Numbered from the stretch's first letter, positions 1 to 8,134 are shown. The stretch: DNA of 11,391 bases from Streptomyces sp. MMG1533 (GCF_001279775.1 NZ_LGDG01000045.1:1-11391); one strand, 5' to 3'. Notes: a model not told the origin generated them from the sequence alone. Program-made: numbers and translations.

Positions 1-86
1 CCCCCCACCCCCACCGGCGGTACCCTGACCAGGCACATCCGCACAGGCACGCGTACACGCGAACGCCCGCCCCGAAGGGACACCCC
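1..86. other. Left edge, intergenic or end of an upstream gene
   Basis: C-rich stretch before the first gene. One frame reads a short proline-rich tail that stops at 26-28 (TGA), which could be the end of a truncated upstream gene, but eight codons are too few to identify it. The frame of the first gene stays open to the window edge, yet the residues before its ATG look like read-through of non-coding sequence. In related actinobacteria a phosphomannomutase gene (manB) often sits here; nothing in these 86 bases proves it. Confidence 0.3.
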
Positions 87-257
87 ATGCCGCTCGAAGC
101 CGGCCTCCTGGAGATCCTCGCCTGCCCGGCCTGCCACGCCCCCCTCAAGGAGCAGGACACCGAGCTGATCTGCACCGGCCAGGACTGCGGCCTGGCGTAC
201 CCCGTCCGCGACGGCATCCCCGTCCTCCTCGTCGACGAGGCCCGCCGCCCCGCGTAA
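87..257 (+). CDS. Trm112-like zinc-ribbon protein
   Basis: A 56-residue protein of the Trm112/YcaR type (Trm112p-like family). Visible features are a CPAC zinc knuckle at residues 13-16, a second cysteine pair at C29 and C34, and the family-typical ending in which a tyrosine-proline-Val-Arg-Asp-Gly-Ile-Pro stretch (residues 38-45) leads to a hydrophobic LLV. Length agrees with bacterial members of about 60 residues. Eukaryotic and archaeal Trm112 activates methyltransferases; the role of the stand-alone bacterial form is not firmly known. The ATG at 87 is chosen because GAAGGGA lies at 74-80, six bases upstream, and the protein then begins at the usual family start. The SIS gene starts 64 bases downstream on the same strand, so co-transcription is likely. 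The protein is cytoplasmic. Family assignment is strong; function is inference. Confidence 0.9.
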   Translation: MPLEAGLLEILACPACHAPLKEQDTELICTGQDCGLAYPVRDGIPVLLVDEARRPA

Positions 258-321
258 GCGACGACTTGGCGACCCGGACACCCGCGAAACCGACGACCCG
301 GCGACCGGAGGCTGCCCGCCC

Positions 322-1449
322 ATGCTCGACGAATCGCTGCTCGACAACCCCGAGGCACTCTCGGAGGCCGACCACCGCGGCCTGCTCCGCGGCGCCGCCG
401 AGGCAGGCGCCCGCGTCCGCACCGCCGCCCGCCACGCCGCCGAGGCCGGCGTGGGCGACCTCAAACCCGACGGCCGCCCCCGCGCCGTCCTCATCGCGGG
501 CCCCGGAGCCGCCGCCACCCACGCCGCCGACCTCCTCGGCACGCTCGCCGGCGCGGGCAGCCCGGTCACCCGCCTGGCCCCCACCGGCGTCGCCCCCGCA
601 GCGGGCGCCATGCGCTGGGAGCTGCCCGGCTGGGCCGGCTCCGTGGACCTGCTGCTGATCGCGACCCCCGACGGCAGCGAGCCGGGCCTGTCACTGCTCG
701 CCGAACAGGCCTACCGCCGCGGCTGCAGCGTCGTCGCCGTGGCCCCGTCCGACTCCCCGCTCGCCGAGGCGGCCGACGGCGCCCACGGCCTCTTCGTACC
801 GATGGCGACCGCCCCGTACGACCAGGACGAACCCCTCGCCGCATCCGCCCCCGGCGTGCTGTGGGCGCTGCTCACCCCGCTCCTCGCGCTCCTGGACCGC
901 ACCGGCCTGCTCGCCGCCCCGCCCGACGCCCTGGAGAAGGTCGCCGACCGCCTCGACCGGATCGCCGAGCGCTGCGGGCCGGCCATCGCGACCTACAGCA
1001 ACCCGGCCAAGACCCTGGCCGCCGAGCTCGCCGACGCCCTCCCGGTCATCTGGACCGAGGGCACCTCCGCGGGCCCCGCCGGCCGCCGGTTCGCCGCCGC
1101 CCTCGCCGAGCTCTCCGGCAGCCCGGCCGTCGTCGCCGAACTGCCCGAGGCCCTCGCCGCGCACATCACCCTGCTCGCCGGCCCGCTCGCCGCGAACGCC
1201 GACCCGGACGACTTCTTCCGCGACCGCGTCGAGGAGCCGCCCGCCCTGCACGCGCGCGTGGTGCTGCTCCGCGACCGCCCGATCGGCGGCCTCACCGCCG
1301 CCCCCGCCGCCCGTGACCTGGCCCTCAGTCACGACACTCCGATCAGCGAACTGGAGCCGGAGTCCGGCGGCGAACTGGAGACCCTCGCGGAACTGATCGC
1401 CGTCACGGATTTCGCCGCCGTTTACCTGGCGCTCGCTTCGAGGGCCTGA
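322..1449 (+). CDS. SIS-domain protein, degenerate PGI/PMI-like
   Basis: A 375-residue cytoplasmic protein that fits the bifunctional phosphoglucose/phosphomannose isomerase family by layout: a first SIS (sugar isomerase) domain at about 52-165 and a second at about 225-373, ending in the typical FAAVYLAL helix. GGAGG at 307-311 lies 10 bases before the ATG. Several family hallmarks look altered. The glycine-rich sugar-phosphate loop reads GPGAAAT (60-66); the usual Ser-Gly-Asn-Thr-x-Glu phosphate motif is replaced by TPDGSE (115-120); the His-Asn-Glu-Ile-Val-Gly stretch is replaced by AAHITLLAG (279-287); and the protein stops right after the last helix, lacking the tail that carries a conserved lysine in active enzymes. 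I therefore infer a regulatory or sugar-phosphate-binding role rather than isomerase activity. Its place between the Trm112-like gene and manA recurs in actinobacteria (from memory, Rv3256c lies between manB and manA in M. tuberculosis). Confidence 0.88.
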   Translation: MLDESLLDNPEALSEADHRGLLRGAAEAGARVRTAARHAAEAGVGDLKPDGRPRAVLIAGPGAAATHAADLLGTLAGAGSPVTRLAPTGVAPAAGAMRWELPGWAGSVDLLLIATPDGSEPGLSLLAEQAYRRGCSVVAVAPSDSPLAEAADGAHGLFVPMATAPYDQDEPLAASAPGVLWALLTPLLALLDRTGLLAAPPDALEKVADRLDRIAERCGPAIATYSNPAKTLAAELADALPVIWTEGTSAGPAGRRFAAALAELSGSPAVVAELPEALAAHITLLAGPLAANADPDDFFRDRVEEPPALHARVVLLRDRPIGGLTAAPAARDLALSHDTPISELEPESGGELETLAELIAVTDFAAVYLALASRA

Positions 1450-1473
1450 TCTTGCCCAGGACGCCCGGGCCTT

Positions 1474-1515
1474 CGTACGCGAAGAGGACCAGCCGTACCC
1501 GAAGAAGACCGGCGT
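1474..1515 (+). repeat. Two imperfect ~20-base direct repeats
   Basis: In the 107-base gap between the SIS gene and manA, a unit beginning CGTACGCGAAGAGGACC (1474-1490) is followed by a near copy beginning CGTACCCGAAGAAGACC (1494-1510), with a further CGTACGCGTCG at 1516-1526. The copies differ at two of 17 positions. No ORF with a start codon uses them. They might be a local duplication or a leader element of manA; I have no further support. Confidence 0.45.
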
Positions 1516-1556
1516 CGTACGCGTCGTAAGCACCGAGAACCGGCAGAGAGAACCGC

Positions 1557-2708
1557 ATGGACCGCCTCGACAACACCGTCCGCCCCTACGCCTGGGGATC
1601 CACCACCGCCATCCCCGCGCTGCTCGGCACCGAGCCGACCGGCGAACCGCAGGCGGAGATGTGGATGGGTGCCCACCCGGGCGCACCTTCGCGCACCGAC
1701 CGCGGCACGCTCGTCGACGTCATCGAGGCAGACCCGGAGCGGGAACTGGGCGAGAAGGCCGTCGCCAAGTTCGGCCCCCGCCTGCCCTTCCTCCTCAAGA
1801 TCCTCGCGGCCGGCGCCCCGCTCTCCCTCCAGGTGCATCCCAACCTGGAACAGGCCAAGGAGGGTTACGAGGACGAGGAGCGCCGCGACATCCCGGTCGA
1901 AGCCGGTCACCGCAACTACAAGGACGCCAACCACAAGCCCGAACTCATCTGCGCGCTCACCGAGTTCGACGGCCTGTGCGGCTTCCGCGCCCCCGTGCAG
2001 GCCGCCGACCTCCTCGACGGCCTCGGCGTCGACTCCCTCAAGCCCTACGTCGACCTGCTCCACGCCCACCCCGAGGACGCGGCCCTGCGCGAGGTCCTGA
2101 CGGCGATCCTGACCGCCGATCGCGAGGAGATGGCCCACACGGTCGCCGAGGCCGCGGCCGCCTGCGCCCGCCTCGGCGGCGACTACGCGCCCTACGCGGA
2201 CATCGCCCACCACTACCCGGGCGACCCCGGAGTCATCGCCGCGATGCTCCTCAACCACGTCCGACTCCAGCCCGGCGAGGCCCTGTTCCTCGGCGCGGGC
2301 ATCCCGCACGCCTACCTGAACGGCCTGGGCGTCGAGATCATGGCCAACTCCGACAACGTCCTGCGCTGCGGCCTGACCCCCAAGCACGTCGACGTCCCCG
2401 AACTCCTGCGCATCGTCCGCTTCGAGGCCGGCGACCCGGGCGTGCTGCGCCCGGAGGCGTCCCCCGACGACGAGGAGGTCTACGGGACCCCGATCGACGA
2501 GTTCCGCCTCTCCCGGTACGTCCTCCCGGAGGGCAGCGCCACCCACGACCTCACCCGCGCGACCCCACAGATCCTGCTCTGCACGGCAGGCACCGTACGG
2601 GCGGGCGAGCACGAACTGGCCCCAGGTCAGTCGGTCTTCGTGCCCGCCGGAGAACAGACCGAAGTGTCCGGGACCGGCACGGTCTTCCGGGCGACCGTCG
2701 TCGTCTGA
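1557..2708 (+). CDS. manA: Mannose-6-phosphate isomerase, type I
   Basis: A 383-residue type I phosphomannose isomerase, a zinc enzyme of the cupin fold that interconverts mannose-6-phosphate and fructose-6-phosphate in the cytoplasm. The family signature YKDANHKPEL is at 121-130. Expected zinc ligands are Q92 and H94 in LQVHPN, E129, and H251 in GIPHAYLNG. The catalytic arginine region is NVLRCGLTPKH (267-277, R270). Length agrees with E. coli ManA (about 391). The start gives the canonical N-terminus with NTVRPYAWGS; the ribosome site is weak (GAGAG at 1546-1550). The gene lies 107 bases after the SIS gene on the same strand and probably shares its transcript. The product links glycolysis with mannose-1-phosphate and GDP-mannose supply for glycans and, in actinobacteria, mannosylated lipids and proteins. 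No odd features. Confidence 0.97.
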   Translation: MDRLDNTVRPYAWGSTTAIPALLGTEPTGEPQAEMWMGAHPGAPSRTDRGTLVDVIEADPERELGEKAVAKFGPRLPFLLKILAAGAPLSLQVHPNLEQAKEGYEDEERRDIPVEAGHRNYKDANHKPELICALTEFDGLCGFRAPVQAADLLDGLGVDSLKPYVDLLHAHPEDAALREVLTAILTADREEMAHTVAEAAAACARLGGDYAPYADIAHHYPGDPGVIAAMLLNHVRLQPGEALFLGAGIPHAYLNGLGVEIMANSDNVLRCGLTPKHVDVPELLRIVRFEAGDPGVLRPEASPDDEEVYGTPIDEFRLSRYVLPEGSATHDLTRATPQILLCTAGTVRAGEHELAPGQSVFVPAGEQTEVSGTGTVFRATVVV

Positions 2709-2820
2709 AGCGACCACTCGGTGCCCTGGCGCGCTGCTGTCGTGCCGGGGGCTGCAACAATGGCCCACCGCAAAGGACGGGCAAAGCCCGGGACGGCGTA
2801 CGAAGGGACAACGCGAACAC

Positions 2821-3801
2821 ATGAGCGCGTCAGGCGGCACCAAGGCGATCGTGGCGGCACTCGCCGCCAACCTCGCGATCGCGGCATCGAAGTTCGTGGC
2901 GTTCCTCTTCAGTGGCTCGTCATCGATGCTCGCCGAGTCCGTGCACTCGCTCGCGGACTCCGGCAACCAGGCCCTGCTGCTCGTGGGCGGCAAGAAGGCC
3001 CAGCGCGAGGCCACCCCGCAACACCCCTTCGGCTACGGCCGTGAGCGCTACATCTACGCCTTCCTCGTCTCGATCGTCCTCTTCTCGGTCGGCGGCATGT
3101 TCGCGATCTACGAGGGCTACGAGAAGATCAAGCACCCGCACGAGATCGAGCACTGGTACTGGCCGGTGGGCGTCCTGGTGTTCGCGATCATCGCCGAGAG
3201 CTTCTCCTTCCGCACGGCCATCAAGGAGTCCAACCCCCTGCGCGGCACGAAGTCCTGGACGGAATTCGTCCGGCATGCCAAGGCTCCTGAACTGCCCGTC
3301 GTCCTCCTGGAGGACCTCGGCGCGCTCGTCGGCCTGATCCTGGCCCTCGGCGGGGTGGGCCTGGCCCTGGCGACCGGCGACGGCATCTGGGACGGCATCG
3401 GCACCCTCTGCATCGGCATCCTGCTCATCCTCATCGCGCTCGTCCTGGCCGCCGAGACCAAATCCCTGTTGCTCGGTGAGTCCGCGGGCATCGAGGAGGT
3501 CCGCAAGATCGAGGCCGCCATCGTCGACGGCAACACCGTCACCGGCATCATCCACATGCGCACGCTCCACCTCGGCCCCGAGGAACTCCTGGTCGCCGCC
3601 AAGATCGCCGTCCAGCACGACGACACGGCCACCGAAGTCGCCACAGCCATCAACGCCGCCGAGTCCCGCATCCGCGAGGCCGTCCCGATCGCCCGAGTCA
3701 TCTACCTCGAACCGGACATCTACAGCGAGGCCGAGGCCGCCAAGGGCCCCGACCGCGAGGCCACCCCCGGCGGCCCGACATCGCACGGCGCCGGCCACTG
3801 A
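2821..3801 (+). CDS. Cation diffusion facilitator, SLC30A9-like
   Basis: A 326-residue inner-membrane cation diffusion facilitator (CDF), probably a proton-coupled exporter of zinc or a similar divalent metal. Six hydrophobic segments lie at about 9-30, 39-57, 78-98, 113-130, 160-184 and 189-212, followed by a soluble C-terminal domain (about 218-300) and a hydrophilic histidine-containing tail. The first metal half-site is H42/D46 in SVHSLADSGNQ. HPFGYGRERY (68-77) is a CDF hallmark. In the fifth segment the usual HxxxD is replaced by LLEDLGALVG with E164-D165, a form seen in the SLC30A9 (ZnT9) branch. D191 starts the sixth segment in DGIGTLCIGI. Metal specificity cannot be read from this. 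GAAGGGA at 2802-2808 is the nearest ribosome site, 12 bases from the ATG; a small hairpin CGGGC-AAA-GCCCG (2778-2790) lies just upstream. The gene is 112 bases after manA; co-transcription is possible. Confidence 0.93.
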   Translation: MSASGGTKAIVAALAANLAIAASKFVAFLFSGSSSMLAESVHSLADSGNQALLLVGGKKAQREATPQHPFGYGRERYIYAFLVSIVLFSVGGMFAIYEGYEKIKHPHEIEHWYWPVGVLVFAIIAESFSFRTAIKESNPLRGTKSWTEFVRHAKAPELPVVLLEDLGALVGLILALGGVGLALATGDGIWDGIGTLCIGILLILIALVLAAETKSLLLGESAGIEEVRKIEAAIVDGNTVTGIIHMRTLHLGPEELLVAAKIAVQHDDTATEVATAINAAESRIREAVPIARVIYLEPDIYSEAEAAKGPDREATPGGPTSHGAGH

Positions 3802-3804
3802 TCT

Positions 3805-3880
3805 CGTACGTCTGTCTCGTACGTCCCTCTGGTGCGGCCGTCTGATACGGCCGTCTGGTGCGGCCGTCTCGTACGGCAAC
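3805..3880. repeat. 13-base tandem repeat array, about 5.8 units
   Basis: Directly after the CDF stop codon come five full 13-base units and a partial sixth with no gaps: CGTACGTCTGTCT (3805-3817), CGTACGTCCCTCT (3818-3830), GGTGCGGCCGTCT (3831-3843), GATACGGCCGTCT (3844-3856), GGTGCGGCCGTCT (3857-3869) and CGTACGGCAAC (3870-3880). Units 3 and 5 are identical, and all full units end in TCT. The array lies between the CDF gene and the terminator hairpin, so it is in the 3' untranslated part of one or both convergent transcripts. It may have arisen by slippage or be a binding array; no family is recognised. Confidence 0.8.
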
Positions 3881-3909
3881 GGGGTCCACCGAGTCGCTCG
3901 GTGGACCCC
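3881..3909. terminator. Bidirectional intrinsic terminator hairpin
   Basis: A perfect 13-bp stem, GGGGTCCACCGAG (3881-3893) with CTCGGTGGACCCC (3897-3909), closed by a three-base TCG loop. It lies between the converging ends of the CDF gene (stop at 3801) and the PTS gene (stop at 3919), so it can end both transcripts. There is only a weak T-rich run (CCTTGTGTGCTT) on the plus side, as is common for Streptomyces terminators. Confidence 0.9.
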
Positions 3910-3918
3910 CTTGTGTGC

Positions 3919-6051
3919 TTACCGGATCTCGCTCAGCACGCCGAGCACGGCGTCCTCGTCCTCGGCGGTTGCCAGCCGCTCCCGGAACCCGGCGTCCATC
4001 AACTTCCGCGACAACAGCGCCAGAATCCGCAGATGCTCGTCACCCGCGGCCGCCTCCGGCACGGCGATCATGAAGACCAACTTGGCCTTCGTCCCGTCCA
4101 GGGAACCCCACTCGACCCCCTCCACGGACCGCGCGAATCCGACCACGGGCGCGGTCACCGCGTCCGTCTTGGCATGCGGAATCGCGATCTCCTCGCCGAG
4201 CCCGGTCGTGCCCAGCTCCTCGCGCCGCAACGCCGTCCGCACCAGCTCGGCCCCGTCCGCCACCTTGCCGCTCCGCGCGAGCAGCCCCGCCATCTCCCGG
4301 ATGGCGGCCTCCTTGTCACGCGCGTCGAGCGCGACCTTCACGGTCTGCCCGGTGAGGTAGCCGGAGAGGACCACGTCGGTGCCATCGGTGCCATCGGTGC
4401 TGTGGGAGCCGTCGGCGTCGTCGGGTTCGGCCGACGCGGTCTTCGCTGTCTTCGTTGTCTTTGCTGTCTCCGTGGCGGAAGCGCTCCCGCCCGCCACCGC
4501 GGCCCCAGCCACGGCCTGTGGTGCTACGACGGCCCCGGCGCCCACTCCGACCAGCGCAGGCTCGGCCCCCGGGACGCCCCCGCCGACGACCGGCGCACCC
4601 CGCCGCTTCCGCTCACTGATGTCGACCAGAGTTACCGTCGTCAGCGCGGTGACCGCCGTCCCGATCACCACGGCCACGAAGAACATCGGCACGCCACTCA
4701 CCGCGCCCAGCACCGCCACGATCGGCCCGCCGTGCGGCACCGCGTCCTCCACGCCGGCGACCCCGGCGACCGCACCGGCGACGGCACCGCCCAGCATGTT
4801 GGCCGGGATGACCTGCGCCGGCCGCGCCGCGGCGAACGGGATCGCGCCCTCGGAGATGCCGAAACAGCCCATGAACAGCGAGGCGAGGCCGGTCTCCCGC
4901 TCCTGCTCGGTGTACAGCCGCTTCCGTATCAGCGTGGCCAGGCCCTGGCCCAGCGGCATGACCGGGATCGCGGCCGCGCACATGCCCATGACCGTCTGGT
5001 TGCCCGTCGCGATGAGCCCGGCACCGAAGAGGAACGCCGTCTTGTTGACCGGCCCGCCCATGTCGAACGCGATCATGAGCCCGAGAATCGCGCCCAGCAG
5101 GATGGCGCTGGTGCCCGTCATCCCGCTGAGCCAGTCGGTCAGGTGCTCGAAGACCCAGGAGATCGGCTTCCCGATGACATGGATGAAGAACAGCCCGAGC
5201 GCCGTGGTCGCCACGATCGGGATCACGATGATCGGCATGATCGGCCGCACGAACTTCGGGACCCTGACCTTCTTGATCCACAGCACCAGATACCCGGCGA
5301 GGAACCCGGTCACGATCGCCCCGATGAAGCCGGCGCCCGCCTTCGAGTCGTAGAGGGACCCGGTGTTGGCGATCCACCCACCGATCATGCCCGGCACGAG
5401 TGCGGGCCGGTCCCCGATGGCGTAGGCGATGTATCCGGACAGGATCGGCACCATCAGCGTGAAGCCGATGACGCCGATGTTGTTCACGTCCATCCAGAAG
5501 GAGTCCTTCGGGATGACGAGTCCCCCGGAGGGGTCGGTGTGCCCGCCGAGCGACAGCGAGACGGCGATCAGCAACCCGCCGACCACCACGAACGGAATCA
5601 TGTAACTGACCCCGTTCATCAGCGCCTTGTACGCGACGCTCCGCTCCTTGCCGCCGTCGGCAGCGGGCTTGATCGAGCCTTTCTCGGTGTGTACGGGCGC
5701 CGACTGCACCTGCTCGATCAGCCGCTCGGGGTGATGAATGCCCTCCGCCACGCCGACGGTGAGGACGCGCTTGCCCACGAAACGGCTCAGGTCCACGTCC
5801 TTGTCCGCGGCGACGATGACGCCGTCCGCGGTACTGACATCGTTGTCATCCAGCACGTTTTCGGCCCCGATGGACCCTTGTGTCTCCACCTTCATGTCGA
5901 CACCGCGGCTCTCGGCGGCCTGCGCGAGTTTCTCCGCCGCCATGTACGTGTGCGCGATGCCGGTCGGACACGCGGTCACCGCGAGCAGCTTCAACCGCCT
6001 GCGCTCGCCATCGCCGCTGCCCGTGGGGGGAGGGCCGGCCGGACTTGTCAC
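3919..6051 (-). CDS. PTS fructose-type permease, IIB-IIC-IIA
   Basis: A 710-residue inner-membrane sugar phosphotransferase permease that imports and phosphorylates a hexose, using phosphate from HPr. The IIB domain (about 20-115) has the phosphocysteine motif ACPTGIAHTYMAA with C28. The IIC transport domain (about 138-480) has multiple hydrophobic spans, DMGGPVNKTAF (330-340) and GISEGAIPFA (398-407, E401). A low-complexity Ala/Gly/Thr/Lys linker (481-560) leads to IIA (about 561-710) with the phosphohistidine H626 in IPHAKTDAV. The order B-C-A is complete, with all phosphorylation sites present. The start is GTG at 6051-6049, with AGGAG (plus-strand 6058-6062) six bases upstream. It stands alone: no 1-phosphofructokinase or DeoR-type regulator adjoins it, while manA is 1.2 kb away. 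Fructose is the default substrate by family; mannose or another hexose is possible. It converges on the CDF gene and diverges from ahcY. Confidence 0.95.
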   Translation of the reverse strand: MTSPAGPPPTGSGDGERRRLKLLAVTACPTGIAHTYMAAEKLAQAAESRGVDMKVETQGSIGAENVLDDNDVSTADGVIVAADKDVDLSRFVGKRVLTVGVAEGIHHPERLIEQVQSAPVHTEKGSIKPAADGGKERSVAYKALMNGVSYMIPFVVVGGLLIAVSLSLGGHTDPSGGLVIPKDSFWMDVNNIGVIGFTLMVPILSGYIAYAIGDRPALVPGMIGGWIANTGSLYDSKAGAGFIGAIVTGFLAGYLVLWIKKVRVPKFVRPIMPIIVIPIVATTALGLFFIHVIGKPISWVFEHLTDWLSGMTGTSAILLGAILGLMIAFDMGGPVNKTAFLFGAGLIATGNQTVMGMCAAAIPVMPLGQGLATLIRKRLYTEQERETGLASLFMGCFGISEGAIPFAAARPAQVIPANMLGGAVAGAVAGVAGVEDAVPHGGPIVAVLGAVSGVPMFFVAVVIGTAVTALTTVTLVDISERKRRGAPVVGGGVPGAEPALVGVGAGAVVAPQAVAGAAVAGGSASATETAKTTKTAKTASAEPDDADGSHSTDGTDGTDVVLSGYLTGQTVKVALDARDKEAAIREMAGLLARSGKVADGAELVRTALRREELGTTGLGEEIAIPHAKTDAVTAPVVGFARSVEGVEWGSLDGTKAKLVFMIAVPEAAAGDEHLRILALLSRKLMDAGFRERLATAEDEDAVLGVLSEIR
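4381..4465 (-). repeat. 9-base repeats in the PTS linker
   Basis: Two runs of 9-base units lie inside the IIC-IIA linker of the PTS gene. GCCATCGGT occurs twice in tandem (4381-4398), encoding the Asp-Gly-Thr repeats near residue 552. GTCTTCGCT, GTCTTCGTT and GTCTTTGCT are tandem at 4439-4465, encoding TAKTTKTAKT (529-538). The reading frame is preserved, so they lengthen a flexible hinge. Length variation between strains is expected. Confidence 0.75.
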
Positions 6052-6100
6052 GTCGATCTCCTAACGCCTTTGTCACGCGGAACGCCGCCCCGGACGCCCC

Positions 6101-6139
6101 GCAGGATCGATCAGAGGTTCCGATCCTTTCGCATCCTGC
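6101..6139. promoter_or_regulatory. Overlapping inverted repeats upstream of PTS gene
   Basis: AGGATCG (6103-6109) is mirrored by CGATCCT (6121-6127), 11 bases apart, and GCAGGAT (6101-6107) by ATCCTGC (6133-6139), so the left arm can pair with either right arm. The elements lie 50-88 bases upstream of the PTS start codon, where an operator or a leader hairpin would act. I recognise no known regulator site, including that of DasR. Confidence 0.35.
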
Positions 6140-6360
6140 AACACCCGCACCCACGCTCAAAGGCGCGAAAGTCCCTTCCTGCCCTGGTCTGTTGCGTCCT
6201 GTCCTCCCGTTCGTAGGTGTCCTGTTATCGCTGTACGACCGCCCACCACCGACGCCGACGACACTCCGCAATCGGTGCGATGTCTTCGGAGGCGGACTGG
6301 GGACGGCCGGGTCCACCGGTGTAGCTTGGGTCGGAGCCAGACGTCGCTGCTGATGGCGGT

Positions 6361-6386
6361 CGGGCGGTCCCACCGCGGACCGACCG
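6361..6386 (+). promoter_or_regulatory. Hairpin in the ahcY leader
   Basis: CGGGCGGTCC (6361-6370) pairs with GGACCGACCG (6377-6386) around a six-base loop, with one G-A mismatch. The right arm could alternatively pair with GGTCGG at 6329-6334, leaving two exclusive folds. It lies about 135 bases before the ahcY ATG. It does not match the SAH or SAM-IV riboswitch cores that I know. Confidence 0.4.
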
Positions 6387-6520
6387 AGGGAGAGAGGGCC
6401 TCCGACGGACTGCGCTGCGCGCACGTGGGCATGCCTGTGTCCTCCTTCGGGGCACCCCTGTGTCCGCCGCCGCGCAGGCCAGCCGTACCCACCTCGACCC
6501 AATCCCGAGGAGCAGCTCGA

Positions 6521-7978
<1,458 letters not shown>

Positions 7979-8046
7979 GCCCGCACCTCGGCTCGCGACG
8001 AGCACGTCCGTGCACTGACGCGCTCCCGCAACAGCAGGTCCTCAGA

Positions 8047-8081
8047 GGCAGGCCCCCGCACCCCCGTGCCGGGGGCCTGCC
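8047..8081 (+). terminator. Intrinsic terminator after ahcY
   Basis: A perfect 12-bp stem, GGCAGGCCCCCG (8047-8058) with CGGGGGCCTGCC (8070-8081), and an 11-base loop, followed by CCTTT. It lies 69 bases after the ahcY stop and before the ribosome site of the next gene, so it separates the two transcriptionally, at least in part. Confidence 0.88.
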
Positions 8082-8134
8082 CCTTTGGCCGCTGCGGCCG
8101 GACCAGCCCGTCAAGCCCCAGGACCAGGACCCCC

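Larger units (their letters stand above)
6052..6520. other. Divergent intergenic region, PTS gene / ahcY
   Basis: 469 bases without a supported gene, between a GTG start on the minus strand and the ahcY ATG on the plus strand. Both promoters should lie here. The only promoter-like hexamer I trust at all is TAGCTT (6322-6327), a fair -10 for the housekeeping sigma of Streptomyces, which would give ahcY a leader of about 190 bases; no good -35 is seen at the right distance. Inverted repeats on the PTS side and a hairpin on the ahcY side are listed separately. An open frame runs into ahcY from 6275, but its composition is not protein-like. Confidence 0.6.

Noticed and set aside
1422..3014. Minus-strand frame of 530 codons across manA
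   Set aside because: Antisense shadow of manA and the start of the CDF gene; no recognisable domain.
3832..6216. Long plus-strand open frame of 794 codons opposite the PTS gene
   Set aside because: It mirrors the PTS gene on the other strand, is rich in Asp/Arg/His/Gly as expected from antisense of high-GC coding DNA, and has no family features.
6275..6520. N-terminal extension of ahcY by 82 in-frame codons
   Set aside because: The extension is arginine/proline-rich and unlike any adenosylhomocysteinase, while ATG 6521 has a good ribosome site and gives the family N-terminus.
6501..6520. SAH riboswitch core suggested by CCGAGGAGCAGC before ahcY
   Set aside because: Only the purine-rich part resembles the riboswitch; the conserved partner strands and pseudoknot are not visible, and the same bases serve as the ribosome site.
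8066..8134. Upstream in-frame ATG for the hypothetical gene
   Set aside because: It lies within the terminator hairpin and has no ribosome site; the ATG at 8135 is better supported.
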